Positions 25,357 through 34,067 of a DNA stretch of 64,000 nt are shown one piece after another. The stretch's first letter is position 1. Each line of letters opens with the position of its first letter. The notes below the pieces were generated by a model that had not been told where the DNA came from, made no database searches, and was given only the letters and a program-made list of their open reading frames with translations. Source of the DNA: Spirochaetota bacterium (GTDB taxonomy: Bacteria; Spirochaetota; UBA12135; COTS27; JAFLEE01); contig JAFLEE010000010.1 of NCBI GenBank assembly GCA_017302015.1, forward strand, positions 1-64,000, written 5' to 3'. A program made the position numbers and the translations under genes.

Positions 25357-25482
25357 ATGCGGCCCCTAGGTTGTTTCTCTATTCTAGGATAGGCCAAAGA
25401 GGCCTCACATGGGCGAACCCCTGAAAAGGAGTAGGGAATCTACCTAAGTCGTGCGCGGAACGCCGTTCCTGATGCCCGCCAT

Positions 25483-26748
25483 TCAGTTGGAAAAGGCGAA
25501 AATAACGATCCCCACCGCATAGCCTACGAGCACCGGGAGGGTCGCGCGACGCAAATACCAGCCAAATCCGACCCTTGCCATGCCCATGAGCGCCACGCCC
25601 GCCGCGCTCCCGATGATGAGGAGGCTTCCGCCCGTTCCCGTCGTCAGGGCGAGGATTTTCCAGAAGGGGTCGTCGATGGGGAATCGGTCGAGGGGATACA
25701 CGTTCTGGACGGCGGCCACCAGGGGCACGTTGTCGACGATCGCGGAGAGTATGCCCATCGCCCAGGCCAGGTGCTCCGGGTTCGCGATGCGCCGGTCGAG
25801 GAAACTTTGGGCCACCCCCAGAACGCCGGAGGCCTGGAGGGCGCCCACGGCGAGGATGATTCCAAGGAAGAACAGGAGGGTCGGAACATCGAGTCGAGTC
25901 AGGACGCCTTGTACGGAGGAACGATCTCTCGCTTCATCGCCCCGTTTCCTGTGGAAAAGCTCGGCGAGGGTCCAGCAAGCGACCATCCCGAGGAAAATAC
26001 CGAACCAGGGCGGCATATGCAGGAAAATCTTGAGAAACGGGACGGAGAGCAGGGCGAGAAGGCCGGAAGCGAGGAAGAGGACTTGAACGCCCACCGGGTA
26101 GGGGGACCTTCCCTCTTTCGTCGGGGGAGGCGCTGGGAGTCGTGGCAGTTTTGCCACTCGCGGAGTCATCAGAATTTGGACGGTCAGGAACATCGCAAGC
26201 GAAGGAAGGAAGGTGGCCTTTGCGATGCCGGGCGCCGAGATCTGGCCACCGATCCAGAGCATAGTGGTCGTCACGTCGCCGATGGCGGACCAGGCGCCGC
26301 CGGCATTGACCGCGACGATGATGGAAACGGCGAGCCACTTGCGGAACTCGGCATCCTCGGTGAGCCCCAGGACCACGGTCATCATGACGATGGCCGCCGT
26401 CAGGTTGTCGAGGACCGGCGACAGGAAGAAGGCGAGGGCCCCCACGATCCAAAAAACGGAAAGCGGTCTTCGGCTGCGCACGGCGCGCCGTACGAGCGAA
26501 AAGCCGTCATGGGCGTCCACCAATCCCACGATGGTCATCGCCCCCATGAGAAAAAAGACGATCTCGGAGGCGGACTTCAGATGGTGGCCCAGGGCCTCCC
26601 AGGCGCCCGGTCCCCCCCCGGAGAGCGACCAAGCGGTCCAGGTAGTGAGGGCCGCCAAGAGGGCGGCCGCGGTTCGGTGGAACCTCGCCACGGCTTCTGC
26701 GGTGATGAGCAAATAGCAGGCAATGAACAAGCCAGAGATGAGCAGCAT
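25483..26748 (-). CDS. nhaD: NhaD-type sodium/proton antiporter
   Basis: A 421-residue transporter of the ion-transporter superfamily with about 11-12 hydrophobic segments. Signature segments are EIVFFLMGAMTIVGLVDAH, FFLSPVLDNLTAAIVMM, NAGGAWSAIGDVTTTMLW and, in the second half, AIVDNVPLVAAV and TGTGGSLLIIGSAAGVALMG. It exports Na+ or Li+ in exchange for protons across the inner membrane. GAGGATA precedes the start. It lies 76 bases downstream of asnB and 126 bases upstream of the opine dehydrogenase, on the same strand, so co-transcription is possible but not shown. Confidence 0.88.
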   Translation of the reverse strand: MLLISGLFIACYLLITAEAVARFHRTAAALLAALTTWTAWSLSGGGPGAWEALGHHLKSASEIVFFLMGAMTIVGLVDAHDGFSLVRRAVRSRRPLSVFWIVGALAFFLSPVLDNLTAAIVMMTVVLGLTEDAEFRKWLAVSIIVAVNAGGAWSAIGDVTTTMLWIGGQISAPGIAKATFLPSLAMFLTVQILMTPRVAKLPRLPAPPPTKEGRSPYPVGVQVLFLASGLLALLSVPFLKIFLHMPPWFGIFLGMVACWTLAELFHRKRGDEARDRSSVQGVLTRLDVPTLLFFLGIILAVGALQASGVLGVAQSFLDRRIANPEHLAWAMGILSAIVDNVPLVAAVQNVYPLDRFPIDDPFWKILALTTGTGGSLLIIGSAAGVALMGMARVGFGWYLRRATLPVLVGYAVGIVIFAFSN

Positions 26749-26824
26749 GGTCTATCCTCGCATGACTCGGGTTCGTCACGTGAAGCCGTCTCGCAAATGG
26801 AGGTCATGCACTGCGCGCGGATTT

Positions 26825-28324
26825 TTAAGTCGCCGCGGTCCAATCCCGGGTTCGCCCGACCAGAGCGGGGGAGAGGTGGCTTGGCATCTGTTCCCGCCAG
26901 ATCCGGTAATAGTAGAGTTCCTCCACCGATCGGAGCATGAGGTTATGGGCGACCTCCCGTTCGGCTTGGAATACAGCGGGGGAAATGGAGCGTCGGGCCA
27001 ATTCGGCCGCCACCGATGCGGACCCCGCGCCCTCGGAGAATTTCATCTTCTTGCGCTCCATGATCTCGGGGGGCAATAGCCCGCGGCACGCCTCCCGAAG
27101 GATCCATTTTTCGGGTCGGTCCGGCCTCGGTTCGAGCCATTCCGCCGGGAGTCGGCTGGCCAACCTCACCAGCGCCTGGTCGAGGAAGGGAACCCGGGCT
27201 TCCAAACCGAAGGCCATGCTCATGCGGTCGGCGCGTTGGAGGTTGGTGTCTTGGAGGCGCTCCACCATCCCGGCGAGTTCCTCCTTGAGGGCCGGCCCGC
27301 CCTGTAGCCGTTCGAGATAGGGATAGCCGGCGAAGATTTCGTCGGCGCCCTCCCCGCTGAGGACCACCTTCACGTGCTGCGCGGCCAGCCGCGAGACGAA
27401 ATACATGGGGACGGCCGATCGCACGAGGGGCGCGTCGAAGGACTCCAGGGCACCGATCACCTCGGGGAGGGCGTCGCGAACCTCGGCCGCGGTGTAGATG
27501 AGTTCGTGGTGTTGGGTACCGAGATTCTTAGCGACGACGCGCGCAGCTTCGAGGTCGGGGGCGCCCTCCATTCCGGCGGTGAAGGTATGGAGGTTGACCA
27601 CATGGGGGCGCATCAAGGCCGCCACCAGGCTGCTATCGAGGCCCCCAGAGAGGTAAACGCCCACCGGCACGTCGCTCATGAGGCGCTTGACGACCGATCG
27701 CGTGAGGCATTGCCGCAGACGTGCCAGACTATCCGCGAGGGATTCGCTGGCCAGGACGGGTCGGGGCGGGAAGGGGAGCGCATAGCGCCATGGCGCGCCG
27801 CCGGGCGACCACGCATGGCCCGCCGGAAGCGCCTGGAGCGAGTCCATGGGCGGGAAGGCCTTGAGTTCGCTGGCGGCGAGGAAGGCGCCGCTGCGCTCCC
27901 CGAAGTAAAGCGGTTTGATGCCGTAAGGATCCCGCGCCAAGAGGAGGCCTTCGGGGCCGGCCCACGCGGCCGCGAACATGCCATCCAAGCGGGGGAGGAG
28001 ATCCTCCCCGAATTCCTCGAATCCATGAATGAGGACTTCGGTATCCGAGCGGGTCCTGAATCGGTGGTTTTTCTCCAGTTCGGCCTTCAAGAGGAGGTGG
28101 TTATAGATCTCCCCGTTGAAGCTCACCATGAGGTTGGCCCGTTCATTGACCATGGGCTGTCGACCGCCGGGGGCGTCCAGGATCGCCAGTCGCACATGCC
28201 CGAAATGGGTTCCGTTGATGCGGAAATCGCCCTCGCCATCGGGGCCCCGATGCCGCAATTTCCCCATCATCTCACGCAGGGGATCCTCTCGGGTCCAACC
28301 ATGGGCAACAACGATACCGCACAT
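26825..28324 (-). CDS. asnB: Glutamine-hydrolysing asparagine synthetase-like amidotransferase
   Basis: A 499-residue protein starting MCGIVVAHGW, so the catalytic cysteine follows the removed methionine. The glutaminase half has LRHRGPDGEG, FNGEIYNH and the R-S-D-T-E-V motif. The synthetase half has YLSGGLDSSLVAALM (ATP pyrophosphatase loop), VVLSGEGADEIFAGYPY and LEARVPFLD. ATG 28324 is chosen over an earlier frame start because it exposes the cysteine and follows GAGGAG. It lacks about 50 residues compared with E. coli AsnB (554). It could make asparagine or amidate another acid; the cluster context leaves that open. Confidence 0.85.
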   Translation of the reverse strand: MCGIVVAHGWTREDPLREMMGKLRHRGPDGEGDFRINGTHFGHVRLAILDAPGGRQPMVNERANLMVSFNGEIYNHLLLKAELEKNHRFRTRSDTEVLIHGFEEFGEDLLPRLDGMFAAAWAGPEGLLLARDPYGIKPLYFGERSGAFLAASELKAFPPMDSLQALPAGHAWSPGGAPWRYALPFPPRPVLASESLADSLARLRQCLTRSVVKRLMSDVPVGVYLSGGLDSSLVAALMRPHVVNLHTFTAGMEGAPDLEAARVVAKNLGTQHHELIYTAAEVRDALPEVIGALESFDAPLVRSAVPMYFVSRLAAQHVKVVLSGEGADEIFAGYPYLERLQGGPALKEELAGMVERLQDTNLQRADRMSMAFGLEARVPFLDQALVRLASRLPAEWLEPRPDRPEKWILREACRGLLPPEIMERKKMKFSEGAGSASVAAELARRSISPAVFQAEREVAHNLMLRSVEELYYYRIWREQMPSHLSPALVGRTRDWTAAT

Positions 28325-28754
28325 GAGGTCTCCTCTCGACAATAAAAAACAACTCGTCGGCTCCCTAGGGACAAGTCGCGGATGGTGGCGTCACCGCCCC
28401 AGCGGTTCATCGAATTTTGACGGTGGTAGTATGGCTTATGGTCTTGTTCGGAAGATATGGGGGAAATTCTGAAAGGGGACTAAGAAAGGCGGGGCGAAGG
28501 AATTCGACTGAAAGCTCCCCGTGGACGCAGATTCAGCCTTTTTACCCAACCGGTTTCGTCACGCTTTGCGCATTCTAGTAGAAGTCTCATGCGCGCTCGC
28601 AAAAGGGTTCTGGTTGACGTAAGGGCCTTAAGAGGTATTCCTGTTGGGAAGGCCGCAAATTCGGTCGTGCTTCCCCCGATTCTGTCGAAGAAATCGATGG
28701 TAAAGACAAAAGCGTATTCCCGATGCTGGTTTGCGAAAGGCTCCTATTCAGATC
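28325..28754. other. Divergent spacer between asnB and the DUF2341 gene
   Basis: A 430-base spacer, visibly richer in A and T than its surroundings. It must contain promoters for both divergent genes, but I found no pair of boxes with good spacing; TATTGT upstream of asnB and TTGACG at 28417-28422 are only partial matches. A 62-codon frame at 28589-28777 runs into the next gene and has no recognisable product. Confidence 0.4.
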
Positions 28755-30653
28755 ATGGCGGTTATGAACCAAGATAAGTCCATGGAACAGGCACCCGTCT
28801 TTGCCGCAAATTCGGCGAGCGGCCTCTTTGGATGGTGTCGATTGGGATTCAGAGGCCTCCGATTCCTTGGGATGCTTCAACTGCTGATCGGGGCGGCCTT
28901 TCCCGCCATCACTGACCCATGGACTCCCGGCTATTCGTTCCAAAAGCGCCTTTTGATCACCAACCTGAGCCCGGTGGAGGGCACGGCGCCGCTCCATGAT
29001 TTTCCCGTCTTGATCGTCGTCACGAACGCGGCCTGGCTCGATCCCTGGCAAGCTCGGGGCGGCGACATCACCTTCGTCGGAATGGACGGCTCCCAATTGT
29101 TCCACGACCTGGAATATTTCGGGGTCGATCTCCAGGGGCGCGCGACGCTCCAAGCATGGGTCTGCATCCCCACGTGGACCAATCGGACCGCGGTCTGGAT
29201 GTATTGGAGAAACAGCGCGCCCGGCATGGATTTCGTCGGGTCCAACACGCTCGAGCGCTACCGAACCACGGTTTCCACCTTCCAGAACCCGGTGATCCAG
29301 AGCCTCGTTTGGGATCCGGACTACCTCGTGGTGATGCACTTCTCCGAGCGCGCGGGCCTGCCCCGGGACATCACTCGTTATGGGTGCCACGCGAGCCAGG
29401 TGGGCTCCAATATCTCCAGCAATCGTGCCGGTATCGGGATCGGTATGGGGAACCGCATGCAGTCGGATTTCGACGAGGGCTGGGGCGGCTACCACTCCGA
29501 GAACACGCTCTATACCGCGCAAAATGGTCCCGGGTGGCAGGGGATGTTCGGGGTCCGTATCGCGGCCTTCGCGGCGGCCCAGGGGCTCAACCGGGCGGCG
29601 GATCGGCTCTATAGCAACGGCCTCGCCGGGGGGACGCTCACGCACTCCCTCTGGATGCGGTTTGAGGATTACCCCTCCAATTACTATAAGGGTCTCGTGC
29701 TCGCCGGGGGGCTTCCCGGGAGCAAGTACACCAATTATGTGCCCGCGACAAATTATTCCACCGCCGCGGCCATCTGGGGGCTACGGCGCGCCTGGGGCGA
29801 GCCCGATTCGGATGGCTACGGCAGTTTCTGGATCACCGCCACCAACGGCTACCCCAATTTCTACTACCGGTCGCGTTTCGGCCAGGTGCCCGCCCTGAGA
29901 ATCACCAACACCAACGAGGGTCCCGCGGGCTATTATGCCGGGTGGACGAAGTACGACCAGGTGTGCGACATGGACTATCTAGCGAACCAGGTTTCCATGC
30001 GCATCGTCAAGAATGGCGCGCCGGTCTACAGCAACCGGACCGCCCCGGGGAGCGAATCGGGCCCGAAGTTCAACGGGCTGACCCTCATGGGTTCGACCTA
30101 TGAATATATCCCGGCCACGGGGGTGAATCTCCGCGGATCCCCGAAGGCGACCTTCGACGAGTATCGATTGTCCGCTTCGGCCCGCTCTTCGAATTGGCTG
30201 CTCAACGAATACTCCAATGTGGTCGGCTCGACCCATATGGCCTTCGAGAACGGGCTGGATGGGGGTGTCATCGAGAACGTGGCGGATTGGTTCGCCAATT
30301 ATTTGCGTGAGAACCCCATCGCCAGCGTACCCGATCGGGAGCCGGACGCCATCGAATCGGGAGTCCCCGTCGCGTTCGATCCCACCGTCTCGGAGGTCTT
30401 GAGGCTTGAGATTCCCGGGGTGGACTATAACCGACGCGTGATCATACGGATACACCCGCTCGTGGGAGGGTCCTCGTACACGGTCTGGGATGGAGAGGTG
30501 GCCCCGACCCAACCGCTCGTGGAGATCCCGACGCGGATGCTGCGGTCCCTACCGGCCCCGGCGGTTCAGGTCGTGGTGTTCCGGTATCCCGTGGTGGGGA
30601 AGGATCGATCCCAGGTCCGGGAGATCCGGAAGATGCTCTTCTTTATTCGGTAG
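28755..30653 (+). CDS. Secreted DUF2341 / LamG-like protein
   Basis: A protein of about 632 residues. After a hydrophobic stretch (LRFLGMLQLLIGAAFPA) comes a DUF2341 domain: YSFQKRLLITNLSP, LHDFPVLIVVTNAAWL, GGDITFVGMDGSQLFHDLEYF and WVCIPTWTNRTAVWMYW. A concanavalin-like (LamG type) region follows, ending with FDEYRLSASARSSNWLLNEY, the usual end of this pair. The last 80 residues form a separate small domain. Such proteins are cell-surface or secreted carbohydrate binders in PVC bacteria; no catalytic residues are seen. The start is uncertain: ATG 28755, 28764 and 28782 are all possible, and TTG 28731 would only lengthen the N-terminus. Confidence 0.65.
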   Translation: MAVMNQDKSMEQAPVFAANSASGLFGWCRLGFRGLRFLGMLQLLIGAAFPAITDPWTPGYSFQKRLLITNLSPVEGTAPLHDFPVLIVVTNAAWLDPWQARGGDITFVGMDGSQLFHDLEYFGVDLQGRATLQAWVCIPTWTNRTAVWMYWRNSAPGMDFVGSNTLERYRTTVSTFQNPVIQSLVWDPDYLVVMHFSERAGLPRDITRYGCHASQVGSNISSNRAGIGIGMGNRMQSDFDEGWGGYHSENTLYTAQNGPGWQGMFGVRIAAFAAAQGLNRAADRLYSNGLAGGTLTHSLWMRFEDYPSNYYKGLVLAGGLPGSKYTNYVPATNYSTAAAIWGLRRAWGEPDSDGYGSFWITATNGYPNFYYRSRFGQVPALRITNTNEGPAGYYAGWTKYDQVCDMDYLANQVSMRIVKNGAPVYSNRTAPGSESGPKFNGLTLMGSTYEYIPATGVNLRGSPKATFDEYRLSASARSSNWLLNEYSNVVGSTHMAFENGLDGGVIENVADWFANYLRENPIASVPDREPDAIESGVPVAFDPTVSEVLRLEIPGVDYNRRVIIRIHPLVGGSSYTVWDGEVAPTQPLVEIPTRMLRSLPAPAVQVVVFRYPVVGKDRSQVREIRKMLFFIR

Positions 30654-30677
30654 CAAGGTAAAAACGAGGTGGAAAAC

Positions 30678-31949
30678 TCAGGTGCGGCGTTTCCGATGCG
30701 TCGATTTTGGGCCGGCCCGCAAGCCGGTCTCACCCGCTTCCTTTACCGGAAAGATTTTGCTGCGCGTCAGCGGGGTGAGGATCGTGGTCAAGACGATACT
30801 TACGAGAATCGCCCAGAAAGTAAATTGGCGGATGGGTTCCCCCAGCGGGAACCCCGAGAGCGTGACCATCCCGGCGAGTACAGCGGCGGCCAGACCCTTG
30901 GGAATGAGGATCGATGCGGTCGCCATTTCATGGACACTGGCTTTGCCGCGGAAGAAGGCCCAGACCAGGAGTGGCCGAATCGCATAAATCGCAAGGGTGG
31001 TCAGGGCCGCCGGAAGGAGGAGTTGCGGCGTTTTGACGGGAAGCGAAAGACCGAGGAAGAGGAAAAAAAAAGTTTTCAGGAGGAAGACCATTTCGCGCCA
31101 GAAGACGCGTTGTTCCTCGTCGGGGGAGGCGAGGGCGCGGCCGTTGATCCGACGGAGGAACCCGGGAAGTTTGACCTGCCTTCCTGGCTTCCCCCAAGAA
31201 GCGAGTGCCGCGCCGAAGGCCAGAGCAGCGATGCCGCCGCTATACCCGAGCCATTCGTTGAATCCGTAGAGCATGAAGGCGATGGCGAGGGCGGAAAACC
31301 GCGTGTTAGGGAATTTGGGAAACGTACCGAGGAAGACGAGCCAGCCGATCCCGGCGAGTATCCCGATGACGGAGGCGATCACCAGGGAAGAGATCATGCG
31401 GCCAACGAGATGCCCGGGATCGAGATGGCCAGAGGTCGCCGCGCCGAGTAGCCCGAGGGTCAGGACGATACTGAGCACATCCGTGAGCGCGGATTCGAGA
31501 ACCAGGGAGGACCGGATCGGCTCCTGGGAATGAAGGCCGCGGAGCAAGGGCAGTACGACCGCGGCCGAGGTGCCCCCGAGGATCGTGCCTTGGAGGGCGG
31601 CAGCCATCCAGGGCCAATCGAGCCACCAGTGCGCGGCTAGGGTGAAAGCGGTGCCCGTCATTGCAAAGGTGGTCAGCGAAAGGGGGGCGCTCAGATGCAT
31701 TCCCCTGCCAAGATCGCGAGGGGTGAGATCGGTTCCCCCTTCGAAGAGGAGGACGACTAGGGCCATGGTCGTAAGCACCGGTCCCGCTTTTCCAAAATCA
31801 TCAACGGATACCCAACCCGCCCATGGTCCGATGGCCAATCCGAGGAGGATCAGGAATAAGACATCGGGGATGCGGGTCCGCTCGAATAAAATCTGGAAAA
31901 AATGGGCCGTAAAATAGAGGATGCCGACAAAAAGAATCGTAAAACCCAT
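30678..31949 (-). CDS. CPA1-type cation/proton antiporter
   Basis: A 423-residue transporter with about 12 hydrophobic segments in the Na+/H+ exchanger fold. It has FERTRIPDVLFLILLGLAIGPW at the start, LVVLLFEGGTDLTPRDL in the third helix, and the ion-site segment LVLESALTDVLSIVLTLG (E-S-x-x-x-D, where CPA1 proteins usually have E-S-x-x-N-D). It ends in a short basic tail with no TrkA domain. It is probably a Na+ or K+/H+ antiporter of the inner membrane. It is divergent from the GGDEF gene with only 66 bases between the starts, and both genes have a -10 box exactly five bases before their ATG. Confidence 0.82.
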   Translation of the reverse strand: MGFTILFVGILYFTAHFFQILFERTRIPDVLFLILLGLAIGPWAGWVSVDDFGKAGPVLTTMALVVLLFEGGTDLTPRDLGRGMHLSAPLSLTTFAMTGTAFTLAAHWWLDWPWMAAALQGTILGGTSAAVVLPLLRGLHSQEPIRSSLVLESALTDVLSIVLTLGLLGAATSGHLDPGHLVGRMISSLVIASVIGILAGIGWLVFLGTFPKFPNTRFSALAIAFMLYGFNEWLGYSGGIAALAFGAALASWGKPGRQVKLPGFLRRINGRALASPDEEQRVFWREMVFLLKTFFFLFLGLSLPVKTPQLLLPAALTTLAIYAIRPLLVWAFFRGKASVHEMATASILIPKGLAAAVLAGMVTLSGFPLGEPIRQFTFWAILVSIVLTTILTPLTRSKIFPVKEAGETGLRAGPKSTHRKRRT

Positions 31950-31954
31950 CCAGG

Positions 31955-31960
31955 ATTATA
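31955..31960 (-). promoter_or_regulatory. -10 box TATAAT five bases before the antiporter start
   Basis: Minus-strand consensus TATAAT is followed by CCTGG and the ATG at 31949. There is no room for a ribosome-binding site, so the mRNA is probably leaderless. Confidence 0.55.
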
Positions 31961-32004
31961 GCCTATGGACCTATTTTCGCTCTTTTTTCGAGAAATCCCG
32001 ATGG

Positions 32005-32010
32005 TAAAAT
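32005..32010 (+). promoter_or_regulatory. -10 box TAAAAT five bases before the GGDEF gene start
   Basis: TAAAAT, then CGGGG, then ATG at 32016. The geometry is the same as for the divergent antiporter gene. It supports 32016 as the original start of the interrupted GGDEF gene. Confidence 0.5.
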
Positions 32011-32015
32011 CGGGG

Positions 32016-33053
32016 ATGCACCGATTTAGCCGCCAAATTTTGCTTGTCGCGGGCATTCTCCTGCTCGGAACCTTGGGTCAATAATGCCTATTATTCATCA
32101 TCCTGCGCAGCACTGGCACCAATGATGAAATCATTCGCGAGTCGGGATTGATCCGAACCGACGCACATCGCTATGTCAAATTAGTCCTGGGAGAAGAGTG
32201 GGCGCAAAGCGCCGCGGTGGCGAGCCATCTCGATAAGCATTGGAGGGAGCTTGTTTCGAAACGCCTCGAGTGGTCTCCGTATCGGAAAGGTCAAATCGAA
32301 TACCTCGATGGGATGCGTCAGTTGATGGCGCAATGGCGCGGCATCGTCGCTCTCAGCCAGGCTTACCAGGTTTCCCCGTCTCCGATACTCCGGCGTCGAC
32401 TCATTGAAGACAGCGAAGCCTTGATTTCATTCCGTAATCTCAGCGCCGATTTTGTGGATGATCTCAAGTCGATCAAAACGATGGTCTTCGGGAGTTTGGC
32501 CGTCTTCGCCGTCCTTCTCCTGCTTTGCGCGGTCATCCTCCTGGTGGTCAACCAAGTCGGAGTGCGCGGTCGATTGGAGGTCATGGCCCATCAAGACCGC
32601 CTCACTGGCATCTCCAACCGCGAACATTTCATCCACACATCGAAGCGGGCCAACCATGCGGTGGCCGGGGCCCTCTTGATGATCGATATCGACCACTTCA
32701 AGAGGGTGAATGATCGCTTCGGTCACGGGGTCGGCGATGGGGTGCTCAAGGAAGTCGCGGCTCGCTTGAAGGCCGAAATGCGGCAAATGGATCTCCTCGG
32801 CCGTATCGGCGGCGAGGAGTTCGCGGTATGGTTGCCCAGCCTGGATGTTCCAGGGGCCCTCTTGGTCGCGGAACGACTCCGCCGCGCCATCGAAGCGCCC
32901 GACTTTCCCGACGCGGGCAAGGTGACCATCAGCGTGGGCGTATCGGGTTGGCCCATGAAATCGGAATGGAAGGCCTCCTACCATCGCGCGGACCGCGCGC
33001 TCTACCAGGCCAAGGCGGCCGGGCGAAACGTTTGCCGCAGCGTTGAAGTTTAG
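32016..33053 (+). pseudogene. Membrane diguanylate cyclase (GGDEF) interrupted by an in-frame stop
   Basis: Reading from ATG 32016 gives MHRFSRQILLVAGILLLGTL, then GQ and a TAA stop at 32082-32084. The same frame continues with CLLFIILRSTGTNDEIIRES and on into a 300-residue sequence without further stops. The stop therefore sits inside the first membrane helix. Downstream are a helical sensor domain of about 100 residues, a second membrane helix (VFGSLAVFAVLLLLCAVILLVV) and a GGDEF domain with LTGISNREHF, MIDIDHFKRVND and the signature RIGGEEFAVWLP, so the cyclase site is intact (GGEEF). Without read-through, only a start at TTG 32148 would give protein, losing the first membrane helix. It may be a decaying gene or a base error. 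Confidence 0.75.
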
Positions 33054-33095
33054 GCCCTCCGAAGTCCGCCCCCGTCCAATGGTCGCGTCAAACGA

Positions 33096-33728
33096 TCAAA
33101 GGGTCTCTTTCCCTTTTTCCCCTGGGCGGGGCGATCGAGACTCAATCGCCGCGCCGGACCACGCACGCTCCTCAACGCCTTCCTCTAGCCACTTTTTGGG
33201 TAGCGCTTTCTTTCGATCCAAGAGCGGGCCAAGAAAAAATTGCCGACGGGCCTGGAGGCATGTTTTCTCGGAACGCCGAAAGAGGGTAATAGAGGCGACG
33301 AGGCATAGTCCAGCCGTCACCGGATCCCAATTCGACTGGGCAGCCGTATATTGATTGAATCCACGGGAATAATAATCCCGGGCGAGTAGGTTGGCCGCCC
33401 GCCAAGCAGATCCTGGGCGAGTTTTGGGCAGGAACGGAAACTCCGAAGAGGGGAGTCCCTTCAGGCGCTCACGCGCCGAAGCTTCCCACTCCGAGGCGAT
33501 CGGGAAGATTTCCATGACCTTTTCCCACTGTCGCACGATGTCCAAATTACTGGCCGCTTTTTCCGAGTATTCTATGGTTGCTTGGAGATCCCCATTCAGG
33601 CCCGCCTGTTTCGCTCGCTCAAAGCACTGGAGGGCTTCCACAAAACTGGGGTGTTCCAGGTGGGAGGAGGCGCTGGCGAGGGTTGCCAGACAAAAACACC
33701 ACCATGCTAGAAAAACGGATGTCCTCAT
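33096..33728 (-). CDS. Small exported protein of unknown function
   Basis: A 210-residue protein starting with a signal peptide (MRTSVFLAWWCFCLATLASA). The body is rich in Ala, Arg and aromatic residues in a helical repeat-like pattern (FVEALQCFERAKQAGLNGDLQ, ATIEYSEKAASNLD), which suggests a tetratricopeptide-type or alpha-helical domain. A second hydrophobic stretch (VTAGLCLVASITLF) lies near residue 145. ATG 33728 was chosen because it opens the signal peptide and follows AAGGAG; a longer frame upstream adds only basic residues. It is convergent with the GGDEF gene and divergent from the lipoprotein-like gene at 34068. No family is recognised. Confidence 0.6.
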   Translation of the reverse strand: MRTSVFLAWWCFCLATLASASSHLEHPSFVEALQCFERAKQAGLNGDLQATIEYSEKAASNLDIVRQWEKVMEIFPIASEWEASARERLKGLPSSEFPFLPKTRPGSAWRAANLLARDYYSRGFNQYTAAQSNWDPVTAGLCLVASITLFRRSEKTCLQARRQFFLGPLLDRKKALPKKWLEEGVEERAWSGAAIESRSPRPGEKGKETL

Positions 33729-34067
33729 GATTTTACTCCTTATTGAAACAGGATTCCATCGGAGCCGTGTCATTGGGCTCTTTCCTGGTAAGAGAGCCAT
33801 GGTGCCCTTCCCGTCTCAGCTATGCCGGAAGTTGGGGAGGCACCTAGCCTTTTCCCGACAAATCATTTTAGGTTGCGATTTCTGGAAAGTGGATGGTGGA
33901 AAACCCTAAGATTCATTCAGAAATCCTTCCAAACGGTGCTTTGGATAGGCGGTCGGGCGTGGTGAGTCTCTGGGATTAAGAAATTCCCCTATTCCTGAAT
34001 GGTTTCGTCCCCATTCAACTTCCCCAGTACACGGGCTAACCTTGGGTCGAGTTTAAAAGGAAGGACC
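33729..34067. other. Divergent spacer between two exported-protein genes
   Basis: A 339-base spacer with ribosome-binding sites at each edge (AAGGAG leftward, AAGGAAGGA rightward). TCCAAA (33928-33933) and TTTGGA (33940-33945) form a perfect inverted repeat with a six-base centre, which could be a binding site. No clear promoter pair and no RNA gene were seen. Confidence 0.35.

Noticed and set aside
28589-28777. Open frame of 62 codons upstream of the DUF2341 gene
   Set aside because: The first residues (MRARKRVLVDVRALRG) faintly recall a glycosyltransferase start, but nothing follows, codon use is unlike its neighbours and it runs into the next gene.
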